From contig CAZKPB010000019.1 of assembly GCA_964554535.1 (NCBI GenBank), positions 1 to 37,503 of the forward strand: DNA of 37,503 nucleotides, read 5' to 3'. The notes beneath the pieces are model-generated. The model saw only the letters and a list, made by a program, of their open reading frames with translations. It did not search any database and was not told the DNA's origin. This document shows, piece by piece, positions 8,765 to 16,171 of the stretch. Position 1 is the stretch's first letter, and each line of letters opens with the position of its first letter. The translations under genes were made by a program, and so were the position numbers. The DNA is from DMER64 sp964554535. GTDB lineage: Bacteria > Bacteroidota > Bacteroidia > Bacteroidales > UBA932.

Positions 8765-10189
8765 ATGATTAGCTATTATTTGATACTGTCCGTGTGCGGC
8801 ATCCTGGGTCTGGCGTTTATCCGCCGCCAAAGGCTTGCAGACCTTATTACGGCGCTCTTTGCCCTCACTCAGGCCGCTCTGGCAGTCTACGCCTGGAGGC
8901 ACCTTCACACCACCGAGTGGCAGTTTTTCACTTACGATGCCCTGGGAGTCATCCTGCTGGCCGTGCTGAGTATAGTGACCGTTCCGGTGCTGATTCACAG
9001 CCGCATTTACCTTAAAAACAACGCGGCCGACCCTGCGGCAAGAGCCGGTTACAATGCCTCGGTGCTGCTGCTTGTAGTGGCCCTGAGTATGGGTGTTCTG
9101 GCCAACCACATTGCCATGACGTGGGTGTTCACGGAAATCACCACCCTGAGCGCGGCCATGCTGGTATACCACCACCGCAACAAACTGGCGTTGGAAGGTA
9201 CCTGGAAGTACATTTTTGTCTGCGCCATAAGCGTGACCTTTATCTTCATAGGGATTCTGTTTCTGAGCCTTTCCCTGCTCCACGCCGGCTCCAACGACCT
9301 GTCATATACCCACCTGATGGCAAACAGTACCCGTATGGACCCGTTTTGGCTTAAGCTGGCCTATCTCTTCATCTTTACCGGTTATACCGCCAAGATGGGC
9401 TTGTTCCCAATGTTCACTGCCGGGATTGACGCCAAGGACAACGCCCCCTCACCGGCCGGAGCCCTGCTGGCCGCCGTGCTGGTAAACCTGGGCTTTACGG
9501 GGATCTTCCGGACCTTTGCCGTGGTGGCCGCCACGCCGCTGGCACCCTGGGCCCGCACCCTGATGATTGCCGTGGCCCTGCTCACGCTCTTGGTGGCCTC
9601 GGCCTATATGATTAAAATACATAATATCAAGAGGTTGCTGGCTTATTCGGGCATTGAACAGATGTCCATTGTCCTGTTGGGGATGGCTATGGGAAAGGCC
9701 GGATGCTACGCGGCCCTGCTACATCTGGTGATGCACTCGTTCATCAAATCGGGGCTTTTTCTGCACCTGGGCCAGCTGATAAGGGTTTATAAAAGCAAGA
9801 TGATAGAAGATATGGGCGGCTACCTGCGCTACAATCCTTTTGGCGCCCTTGTGCTGCTACTGGGGCTGTTCTGCATTACCGCCATACCGCCTTCCGGATT
9901 GTTTGTCAGCGAGTTCCTGATTTTCAAAACCATGATAGCCGGAGGACACTATGCCCTGGTGGCGGTGGTGGCCCTGCTGCTCACCGTCCTGATCTGGGCG
10001 CTGCTGCGGGTGGTGTTACGCCTTGTGTTCATCCCTGAAAAAGAAACGGTTGCGGGTGATGTGCCGCGTATTTCTCCCTGGGAATCGCTGAGTCAGCTGG
10101 TGCTGTTTCTGCTGGCCGTTTACGTAGGATACAATCCTCCCGCAGCTTTGTTAAACCTTATTAATGAAGCCATTACAGTAATTACATAA
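8765..10189 (+). CDS. HyfF/NuoN-like second proton-channel subunit (Ehr-type complex)
   Basis: This 474-residue polytopic protein of the antiporter/NuoL-M-N family is the second pump-like subunit of the operon and is most like HyfF. Expected channel residues are present: the Glu in WVFTEITTLS, the Lys in GYTAKMGLFPMFTAG, the IKRLLAYSGIEQMSIV helix and the Lys in HSFIKSGLF. Where most paralogues have a His after the Lys helix (TWLPDAH), this one has AGIDAKDNAPSPAG, the variant seen in HyfF-type subunits. The start ATG at 8765 follows the upstream stop by one base, and the stop is two bases before the large-subunit ATG. Two antiporter-like subunits suggest a higher ion stoichiometry than Ech-type complexes, which have one. 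Confidence 0.88.
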   Translation: MISYYLILSVCGILGLAFIRRQRLADLITALFALTQAALAVYAWRHLHTTEWQFFTYDALGVILLAVLSIVTVPVLIHSRIYLKNNAADPAARAGYNASVLLLVVALSMGVLANHIAMTWVFTEITTLSAAMLVYHHRNKLALEGTWKYIFVCAISVTFIFIGILFLSLSLLHAGSNDLSYTHLMANSTRMDPFWLKLAYLFIFTGYTAKMGLFPMFTAGIDAKDNAPSPAGALLAAVLVNLGFTGIFRTFAVVAATPLAPWARTLMIAVALLTLLVASAYMIKIHNIKRLLAYSGIEQMSIVLLGMAMGKAGCYAALLHLVMHSFIKSGLFLHLGQLIRVYKSKMIEDMGGYLRYNPFGALVLLLGLFCITAIPPSGLFVSEFLIFKTMIAGGHYALVAVVALLLTVLIWALLRVVLRLVFIPEKETVAGDVPRISPWESLSQLVLFLLAVYVGYNPPAALLNLINEAITVIT

Positions 10190-10191
10190 GT

Positions 10192-11670
10192 ATGGACACA
10201 CTTACAATGATAAACGGCGCTGCGGTTGCTTTTTCAAGTATTCCGGTGATGGATTACGCGGCTTTTGCGGCAAAAGCCACAACGGCTTTATCCGGTAATT
10301 CCATTGACAACCACTGCGTAACCTATTTTGCCTTTCCCTATGAAGGCGCCTGCCGGCTCCTTATGGGCATTGCCTGCGACAGCCGGCATACCCTGGACGT
10401 TTTTTCCTGCCCGGTTCCCCCAAACGCGTCCCTGGCCTCGCTGACCTCGCAAATTCCCGCCCTCTCCCGTTTTGAAAGGGAAATGGCTGCTGTAACCGCC
10501 CTCAGGTTTGAAGGCCACCCCCGCCTCAAACCGCTGCGTACTACCCCGGACGACTACCCGTTTGACTGCCTGCCGGGCGAAGGCCTGCATCAGGTGGGCG
10601 TAGGGCCCATCCACGCCGGCGTCATTGAACCGGGCCACTTCCGCTTCACCTGCGACGGCGAACAGATTCTGAACCTGGAGATTATGCTGGGCTACCAGCA
10701 CCGTGGCATAGAGCGCCTTATGGTAGAAAAGACGCGCCTTATGGAGCGCGTTATTTTGGCCGAGGCTATAGCGGGCGATACCGCTGTGGGGCACGGCATT
10801 GCGTTTGCCCGGACCTGGGAGGGCCTCTGCGGATTTTCCGCAGTGGCAAGTATCCTCTGGGCCAGGACTTTGGCGGCCGAGTTGGAACGGATGGCCATTC
10901 ACACCGGTGACCTGAGTGCGCTCTGCGGCGATGTGGCTTACCAGCTGGGGGCCGCGGTGTACGGCAGGCTGCGTACGCCTCTGATTAATTTTATGCAGCA
11001 ATGGTGCGGCAACCGGTTGGGAAAGACTTGTGTAAGGCCGTTTTTCACGCCTTATCCGTTTACGCCGCAATTGGCACAGGTGCTTTTAAAGACGCTGGAT
11101 GCCTTTGAGCGGGATTTTGTGGAAATGGGGAAGCAGATTGCGCGGTTTCCCTCGGTGCTGTCGCGGTTGGAACGTACGGGGGTGGTTACTGCAGAGCAAG
11201 TCTGCCGGATGGGGGCGGTGGGAATGGCGGCACGGGCCTCGGGTTTGGAACGTGACGTGCGTAGTTCGCATCCGTATCTGATGTATGAACTTCTGGCGCA
11301 CAAGCCGGTGGTGAAGCATCACGGCGATGTGTATTCGCGCCTGCAGGTGCGCAAAGAGGAAGTGATGCAGTCTATGGGCTATGTGCGGACGTTGCTGCAA
11401 CAGGTGCCTGATTTTGCCGGATCAGACGGGTTTGTGGAACGGCCTTTGAAACCGGGAATGTTTGCCCTCTCGCTGACAGAAGGCTGGCGGGGCGAGCTTT
11501 GCCATTGCGCCCTTACCGATGCGCAAGGGAAGTTGGCTTTTTATAAGGTAAAGGATGCGTCGTTTCACAATTGGGACGCGCTGGAGTTGGCCGTCCGTAA
11601 CAACGGCATTTCTGATTTTCCCATCTGCAACAAGAGTTTTAATCTGTCTTATTGCGGGCACGACCTTTAA
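10192..11670 (+). CDS. Group 4 hydrogenase-like large subunit lacking all NiFe ligands (Ehr-type)
   Basis: The 492-residue protein is a fusion typical of HycE/HyfG. An N-terminal NuoC-like domain (about 1-120) precedes a NuoD/hydrogenase large-subunit domain starting near GVGPIHAGVIEPGHFRF and NLEIMLGYQHRGIE. At the N-terminal NiFe motif (RVCGICG in active enzymes) it reads AIAGDTAVG, with Ala194 and Thr197 where the two Cys should be. At the C-terminal motif (DPCxxC) it reads NLSYCG, with Ser486 and Gly489 at the ligand positions. The remaining Cys488 is off register. The protein ends two residues after this region with no maturation-type extension. It cannot carry a NiFe centre, which places it with the energy-converting hydrogenase-related (Ehr) proteins, whose substrate is unknown. 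Codon choice drifts from C-ending to G/T-ending around 10.9-11.1 kb. Confidence 0.9.
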   Translation: MDTLTMINGAAVAFSSIPVMDYAAFAAKATTALSGNSIDNHCVTYFAFPYEGACRLLMGIACDSRHTLDVFSCPVPPNASLASLTSQIPALSRFEREMAAVTALRFEGHPRLKPLRTTPDDYPFDCLPGEGLHQVGVGPIHAGVIEPGHFRFTCDGEQILNLEIMLGYQHRGIERLMVEKTRLMERVILAEAIAGDTAVGHGIAFARTWEGLCGFSAVASILWARTLAAELERMAIHTGDLSALCGDVAYQLGAAVYGRLRTPLINFMQQWCGNRLGKTCVRPFFTPYPFTPQLAQVLLKTLDAFERDFVEMGKQIARFPSVLSRLERTGVVTAEQVCRMGAVGMAARASGLERDVRSSHPYLMYELLAHKPVVKHHGDVYSRLQVRKEEVMQSMGYVRTLLQQVPDFAGSDGFVERPLKPGMFALSLTEGWRGELCHCALTDAQGKLAFYKVKDASFHNWDALELAVRNNGISDFPICNKSFNLSYCGHDL

Positions 11671-11681
11671 TTTGTAGGATT

Positions 11682-12425
11682 ATGTTTGATACGTTAAAGA
11701 TTTTATTTCATCAGGGGAAGCAGTTTATCCCGGATGTAACGCGGGCCAATGTGCCCGGTATTTTCCGCGGGAGGCCGGTGATCAGCGGTGTTAAGGTGGA
11801 TGTGGCGGCGCTGCAGGGGTTATGTCCCACGAATGCCATTGGCGCGGAGCCCGTCTCCATTGATTTGGGCAAGTGTGTGTTTTGTGGGGAATGTGCCCGG
11901 CGTTTTCCGCAGAAGGTGCATTTTACGCAGGATTACAAGTTGGCTACCAATTGTCGGGAGCGGTTGATTGTCAGGGAAGGGGAGGACAAGCCTGTTGTTA
12001 TTGACCGGGAGGTGTTACGTCCGGAAATCAAACGGCTGTTTGGCAGGTCGTTGAAGTTGAGGCAGGTATCCTCCGGTGGAGACAATAGTTGCGAGTGGGA
12101 GTTGGGTGCCACCGGTAATGTGAATTTTGATATGGGACGCTTTGGGATAGAGTTTGTGGCATCGCCCCGGCACGCCGACGGGATTGTCGTTACCGGGCCT
12201 CTTACCCAAAATATGGCGCGCCCCCTGCAACTCTGTTACGATGCCGTGCCTGCTCCCAAGATTATAGTGCTGGCGGGTACGGACGCCATTAGCGGCGGTA
12301 TCTTTGCCGGATCGGACCAACTGGACCGCTCTTTTTTGGACAATCACACTGTGGACCTATACCTGCCGGGGAACCCGACGCATCCGTTGACGGTGATTAA
12401 TGGGTTGCTGGGGTTGAGGGGATAG
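11682..12425 (+). CDS. Fused ferredoxin domain plus hydrogenase-like small subunit (Ehr-type) with one complete Fe-S site
   Basis: In this 247-residue protein, residues 1-90 are a HyfH/NuoI-like ferredoxin domain and about 120-247 a HyfI/NuoB-like small subunit (FGIEFVASPRHADGIVVTGP is diagnostic). In Hyf and Hyc these are separate genes. Of the two ferredoxin motifs, the first keeps only its last Cys (LCPTNAI, Cys48; positions 38, 41 and 44 are Lys, Val, Leu). The second keeps Cys65, Cys68 and Cys71 but has Phe75 before the Pro. In the standard cross-ligation scheme this leaves one complete [4Fe-4S] site (48, 65, 68, 71) and removes the other. In the small subunit the proximal cluster ligands are replaced: GDNSCEWE (Asp134 for the first Cys, Cys137 kept), GTDA (Asp201) and PGNPTHP (Asn231). 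The start is the ATG at 11682; the frame is open to 11652 inside the previous gene. This is the last gene of the operon. Confidence 0.88.
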   Translation: MFDTLKILFHQGKQFIPDVTRANVPGIFRGRPVISGVKVDVAALQGLCPTNAIGAEPVSIDLGKCVFCGECARRFPQKVHFTQDYKLATNCRERLIVREGEDKPVVIDREVLRPEIKRLFGRSLKLRQVSSGGDNSCEWELGATGNVNFDMGRFGIEFVASPRHADGIVVTGPLTQNMARPLQLCYDAVPAPKIIVLAGTDAISGGIFAGSDQLDRSFLDNHTVDLYLPGNPTHPLTVINGLLGLRG

Positions 12426-12442
12426 GGGATGAGGTCGTTTCA

Positions 12443-13258
12443 TTACTTTCTCCAGCGCTTGAGCATGGGAATATACCCACGCATCATATCCTCGCACTGC
12501 TCTATCATCTCGTCCATAGTGCACTCCTTAAGGAATTCGCCTTTCTGGTAGCAATACCGGCAGTATTCATAGTGGGTGCTTCCGTCGGCATGGGTTCCGC
12601 ACTGCTCTTTGCCGGACAGAGGCATGCCGCAACTCTGGCAGAACTGTGGAAGTTGCTTCCGGTTGAAGTCTTTTTCCTTTAAAGGGAATGTAGCCTCGTA
12701 TTTTTCGAATCCTTCAGGATCGGCATCGGCCACGAAATAGCCCACAGGGGTATGGTATGTACCCTCCTTGAGATATCCAGGTATCAGTTCCTTTGCGAGG
12801 AAGTAAGGAACCACGTCGTCCTCCGGTTCTCCATGATAATGCACTCCAAGAGTGCCGGCCAATACAAAGTCGGCATGGGAGTAGAAGCCAATCTTCCCTT
12901 CCATGCACACGGCTCCGAAGCCCATCTCGGCAGCCTTCCCAAGGGAATAGTTCAACAGTTTGAGCCCATAGCCTTTGCTCTTGTATTCCGGAAGGATACT
13001 TATGGGGCCAAAGGTTGCAATCGGAAGCTCACCACCGTCTTTCAGCGTTATGCCGGCCTTTGAGTACATCACATGACCGATAATCTTTCCATCCTCTTCA
13101 AGAACGAAATCAAGTTCGGGAATAAAGTCAGGATTTGTTCTGTATTGGTGAAGAACATAATGCTCGGTGCATCCCGGACGATATATATTCCAGAATGCCT
13201 CACGGGTGAGATGCTCTACCTCACGATAGTCTTTGGGTTGTTCTAATCGAATGGTCAT
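12443..13258 (-). CDS. GNAT family N-acetyltransferase with C-terminal zinc ribbon
   Basis: Residues of about 1-150 form a GNAT acyltransferase fold: IRLEQPKDYREVEHL at the start, the beta-4/acetyl-CoA region SILPEYKSKGYGLKLLN (an R/Q-x-x-G-x-G/A variant), and FGAVCMEG before the last strands. After a middle region containing ELIPGYLKEG comes a compact zinc-binding tail (about 205-271) with CQSCGMPL and CRYCYQKGEF, the two Cys pairs of a Zn_ribbon_2-type domain. GNAT enzymes move an acyl group from CoA to an amine; the substrate here is unknown. I took the ATG at 13258. One at 13279 is equally open and adds seven residues. A longer frame to 13483 runs through the promoter octamer and the tRNA and is not real. 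It converges on the Ehr-type operon with 17 bases between stops. Confidence 0.82.
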   Translation of the reverse strand: MTIRLEQPKDYREVEHLTREAFWNIYRPGCTEHYVLHQYRTNPDFIPELDFVLEEDGKIIGHVMYSKAGITLKDGGELPIATFGPISILPEYKSKGYGLKLLNYSLGKAAEMGFGAVCMEGKIGFYSHADFVLAGTLGVHYHGEPEDDVVPYFLAKELIPGYLKEGTYHTPVGYFVADADPEGFEKYEATFPLKEKDFNRKQLPQFCQSCGMPLSGKEQCGTHADGSTHYEYCRYCYQKGEFLKECTMDEMIEQCEDMMRGYIPMLKRWRK

Positions 13259-13325
13259 AGTTGTTTTCTCGTATTTCATCGGGTAATAAATAATACCATT
13301 TAATCCATTCGGATGGGAGCCATAG

Positions 13326-13333
13326 CAAAGATA
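13326..13333 (-). promoter_or_regulatory. Bacteroidota -7 element upstream of the GNAT gene
   Basis: The minus strand reads TATCTTTG, placing a transcription start near 13319. That gives a leader of about 40-60 bases, depending on which of the two ATG codons is used. Confidence 0.5.
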
Positions 13334-13400
13334 CAAAAAACGGCCATTCCGGGGCTCCTCCTTCGCGGCTGCTGGCGCTGAGGCCAAGTCGGTATCAGCC

Positions 13401-13451
13401 GCCCGCACAGAAAGAGAGCGCCGCATCGCGGTGCTCTCTTTCTGTGCGGGC
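13401..13451 (-). terminator. Long hairpin immediately after, and overlapping, tRNA-Leu
   Basis: Positions 13401-13424 and 13428-13451 are complementary over 24 positions with a single G/T pairing at 13420/13432 and a 3-base loop. The core (AGAGAGC...GCTCTCT followed by TTCT on the minus strand) has the look of a tRNA terminator. The arms extend further, so that the last six acceptor-stem bases of the tRNA form the outer end of the hairpin. On the minus strand the paired position reads C/A, on the plus strand G/U. Confidence 0.6.
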
Positions 13452-13526
13452 GAAGGGACTCGAACCCTTACGTCTCTCGACACTAGATCCTAAGTCTAGC
13501 TTGGCTACCAATTACAACACGCCCGC
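13445..13526 (-). tRNA. tRNA-Leu (anticodon UAG)
   Basis: The minus strand from 13526 folds as a class II tRNA: 7-bp acceptor stem GCGGGCG/CGCCCGC, a D-arm region with AATTGGTAG, anticodon arm CTAGA-CTTAGGA-TCTAG with anticodon TAG, an extended variable arm (TGTCGAGAGACGT), and T arm AAGGG-TTCGAGT-CCCTT. The long variable arm with a UAG anticodon identifies leucine. The discriminator base is A, and CCA is not encoded. A promoter with both boxes lies just upstream. Confidence 0.95.
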
Positions 13527-13547
13527 AGGAACTTTTAAAAAGGTTTG

Positions 13548-13577
13548 CAAAGGTAATGCTTTTTGGTAATTCTCAAA
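13548..13577 (-). promoter_or_regulatory. Promoter of tRNA-Leu with -33 and -7 boxes
   Basis: The minus strand has TTTG (13577-13574), an 18-base spacer, then TACCTTTG (13555-13548), about 21 bases before the tRNA 5' end. This is the best two-box match in the window to TTTG-N(17-23)-TAnnTTTG. It overlaps the stop codon of the helicase gene by a few bases. Confidence 0.7.
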
Positions 13578-15297
13578 AATCTGAAACGGTCAGAGTGTGG
13601 TTGCGGTAAGTGGAACCGTTCAGTTTGGATTTGAGTTGTGCTACGGCGCTGGTGCTGACTTCAACCAGGCAGGTGTCTTTGAGCAGGTCTATGCGGCCAA
13701 TGCCGTGTTTGCCCAGACCGCAGGTGGTCATCAACCGGATGATGTGGCGCGGGGTGAGCCCCTGTTTAAAGCCTATATTGAGCGATATAAACGTGAATCC
13801 CTTGTCCGGTTTGCCTGTAGTAAGCGAGGCCTTGCCGCCTGCCGCCGTCTCTGCCTTCCTGGCCGGGCCCGCCCCCGAGACAACCCCCGAGCCCCCCGCC
13901 TTTTTCTCGCCCCTGCCTCTCTTCTGAGAGTCCTTCCCCACCTTCTCCTCAAAATCATCCTTTTCCTGCACCGTCACATTCAAATCCGGCGCCTTCCTGT
14001 AATATTCCAAAAACCGATTGAATTCAATGGACAGCACGCGGCGTACAATGTCTTCTTTGCTCAGATGGGCCCATTTGTATTCAATAAGCTGCATAAAATC
14101 CTCAATCTCGTCTTTTACGGGCGTCTGTTCAATCTGGTCAATCATATGAATCAGCTGTTTTTCACAGACTTCCCTTCCCGTAGGGATTTTGGCCCGGGCA
14201 AAACGTTTGCCCAGAATGGATTCTATGCGGGTAATCTTGTTCAGTTCCCGGCTGTTGATAATCACCAGCGATTTCCCCGTTTTATCCGCCCTTCCGGTAC
14301 GGCCGCTGCGGTGGGTATACTGTTCGGGCTCGTCGGGCAGGTTGTAGTTGATTACGTGGGTGAGGTCGTTCACGTCAATGCCCCGGGCCGCCACGTCGGT
14401 GGCTACCAGCAGGCGCAGGCTGCGGTTGCGGAAGCGGTTCATCACCAGGTCGCGCTGGGCCTGGGACAGCTCTCCGTGCAGGGCATCGGCATTGTATCCG
14501 TTGCGGATGAGGGCGTCCGACACCTGCTGGGTCTCTTGCCGCGTACGGCAAAAAATGATGGCGTAGATATCGGGGTTGTAGTCCACAATGCGTTTGAGGG
14601 CCAGGTAACGGTCCCGGGCCTGGGCCACATAGTAGTAATGTTTGACGTTGTCCGTGCCTTGATTGCGTATGCCCACGGTAATGATCTGCGGGGCGTACAT
14701 GTATTTCTTGGCAATGCGCTCCACTTCAAGGGGCAGTGTGGCCGAGAACAACAACGTCCGGCGCTCCTTGGGGCAGTAGCTCAAGATAGTGTCCAGCTCT
14801 TCCTTGAAGCCCATATTGAGCATCTCGTCGGCCTCGTCCAGAATCAGGCGCTCAATGTGCGAGAGGTCGGCGGCGCGGCGTTCCAGCAAGTCCACCATGC
14901 GGCCCGGGGTGGCCACTATGACCTGTACTCCGTGGCGCAGGGCGCGCAGTTGTACCTCAATGGAGCTGCCCCCATAGACCGCGGCCAGAGAAAAGTCCGG
15001 GCAGAAGCGGGCGTAGCGGGTGAGGTCGTCCACAATCTGGCGGCACAGTTCGCGGGTGGGGCAGAGGATGAGGGCCTGGGGCTGTTTGGAGTCATAGTCC
15101 AGGGTGAGCAGCAGCGGCAGACCAAAGGCGGCCGTTTTTCCGGTTCCGGTCTGAGCCAGGCAGACCAGGTCGGTATTTTCCTGTAATTGTTTGGGAATAA
15201 TGATTTCTTGAACGGAGGTGGGTTTTTCAAAACCCAATTCGGTTACGGCTTGAACCAGTTGCGGATTCAGCCCCAACTCTAAAAATGTGTCAGGCAT
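13573..15297 (-). CDS. DEAD-box ATP-dependent RNA helicase with DbpA-type RNA-binding domain
   Basis: This 574-residue helicase unwinds RNA duplexes in ribosome assembly, mRNA turnover or cold adaptation. Motifs in order: Q motif (FLELGL...PTSVQ), motif I AQTGTGKT (48-55, Lys54), PTRELC (80-85), TPGR (130-133), DEAD (154-157), SAT (185-187), ARGIDV, and HRSGRTGR near 330. A low-complexity linker rich in Gly, Lys and Ala (about 455-495) leads to a C-terminal DbpA-like RRM (FTFISLNIGFKQGLTPRHI to the end), which in E. coli DbpA binds 23S rRNA. The layout is that of CsdA/DeaD-DbpA-like helicases common in Bacteroidota. It lies four bases downstream of prmA and probably forms the end of a tpiA-prmA-helicase transcript. 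A ribosome-related role fits with prmA as neighbour. Confidence 0.93.
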   Translation of the reverse strand: MPDTFLELGLNPQLVQAVTELGFEKPTSVQEIIIPKQLQENTDLVCLAQTGTGKTAAFGLPLLLTLDYDSKQPQALILCPTRELCRQIVDDLTRYARFCPDFSLAAVYGGSSIEVQLRALRHGVQVIVATPGRMVDLLERRAADLSHIERLILDEADEMLNMGFKEELDTILSYCPKERRTLLFSATLPLEVERIAKKYMYAPQIITVGIRNQGTDNVKHYYYVAQARDRYLALKRIVDYNPDIYAIIFCRTRQETQQVSDALIRNGYNADALHGELSQAQRDLVMNRFRNRSLRLLVATDVAARGIDVNDLTHVINYNLPDEPEQYTHRSGRTGRADKTGKSLVIINSRELNKITRIESILGKRFARAKIPTGREVCEKQLIHMIDQIEQTPVKDEIEDFMQLIEYKWAHLSKEDIVRRVLSIEFNRFLEYYRKAPDLNVTVQEKDDFEEKVGKDSQKRGRGEKKAGGSGVVSGAGPARKAETAAGGKASLTTGKPDKGFTFISLNIGFKQGLTPRHIIRLMTTCGLGKHGIGRIDLLKDTCLVEVSTSAVAQLKSKLNGSTYRNHTLTVSDF

Positions 15298-15301
15298 TTA
15301 A

Positions 15302-16168
15302 TTATTTAATAAAGTGAAGGATGGCCCACCCGTCGCGGGTGGCTCTGTGTGTCCGTTTGAAGCCGCACCGGAGTGCCGCTTCCGTGACAAACGGGATGTC
15401 GTCGGTAAAGAATCCGCTTAGCAGCAGGTGTCCCTGCAAGGCCAGACCCCGGTAGAAAACGTCCATTTCATCTACCAGCACGTTGCGGTGGATGTTGGCC
15501 AGGATAAGGTCGTAGCGGGCGGGCAGAATGCACGAGGCATCGCCCGTAAGGGTGTGAAGTTTGTGCGGCACGCGGTTGCGGCGTGCGTTGTGGTCGCAGG
15601 CGGCTTTGGCCCTGGGCAGAATGTCCACGGCGTGCACGGGGGGCTGTGCCCCCATTTTGGCGGCCAGAATGGCCAGTATGCCCGTGCCGCAGCCCAGGTC
15701 CATCACGCGGCGGCCCTTGATTCCGTGCGCCTGTTCCAGTTTCAGCAACTCGGAAATCATCATACGGGTGGTGGGGTGGTGGCCGGTGCCAAAGGTCATA
15801 TCGGGTTCCATTACCAGGCGGTAGGCAGGGTACGGGCCCTGCCGGGGCGTCCGTCGGTTGGAGATGCGGCAGCCCTTGCCCGTGCGGATGCACACCGGGC
15901 GCCATTCAGACTCCCATACGGCGTTCCAGTTGGTCTCGGCAATAAATTCTTTGGTGAAGGAGAAAGTGGGAGCGTTGGGGCTCCGCAGGCCGTCCAGAAC
16001 CAGTTTCAAGTGTGATTCCACGTAACGGTCGGCGGGGATAAAACACTTGAGTACGGGATCTTCGCTTTGGAAGCTCTCGTACTCAAGGTCAGAAAGTTGT
16101 GCCGTCACAATATCCGCCCATTCATCAGAGAAAGGCGTAAAAGTGATGGCTATGGAAACGTAATCCAT
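15302..16168 (-). CDS. prmA: Ribosomal protein L11 methyltransferase PrmA
   Basis: This 288-residue SAM-dependent methyltransferase trimethylates amino groups of ribosomal protein L11. The N-terminal substrate-recognition domain (about 1-110) is followed by the catalytic domain. MTFGTGHHPTTRMMISEL is the strong PrmA signature, motif I is MDLGCGTGILAILAAKMGA, the acidic SAM ribose contact is in VHAVDILPRA, and the active-site motif is LANIHRNVL (NxxxxxL, as in LANILxxPL). Length matches the family. It lies three bases after tpiA and four before the helicase, so the three genes look like one operon. Confidence 0.95.
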   Translation of the reverse strand: MDYVSIAITFTPFSDEWADIVTAQLSDLEYESFQSEDPVLKCFIPADRYVESHLKLVLDGLRSPNAPTFSFTKEFIAETNWNAVWESEWRPVCIRTGKGCRISNRRTPRQGPYPAYRLVMEPDMTFGTGHHPTTRMMISELLKLEQAHGIKGRRVMDLGCGTGILAILAAKMGAQPPVHAVDILPRAKAACDHNARRNRVPHKLHTLTGDASCILPARYDLILANIHRNVLVDEMDVFYRGLALQGHLLLSGFFTDDIPFVTEAALRCGFKRTHRATRDGWAILHFIK

Positions 16169-16171
16169 TAA

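Noticed and set aside
10192..12425. Active [NiFe] hydrogenase
   Set aside because: All four NiFe ligand cysteines and most proximal-cluster ligands are missing, and no hydrogenase maturation genes are nearby.
13280..13483. N-terminal extension of the GNAT gene
   Set aside because: It runs through a promoter octamer, the post-tRNA hairpin and part of the tRNA.
13597..15186. 529-codon open frame antisense to the DEAD-box helicase
   Set aside because: The helicase frame carries every family motif; the antisense product resembles nothing and is a codon-bias by-product.
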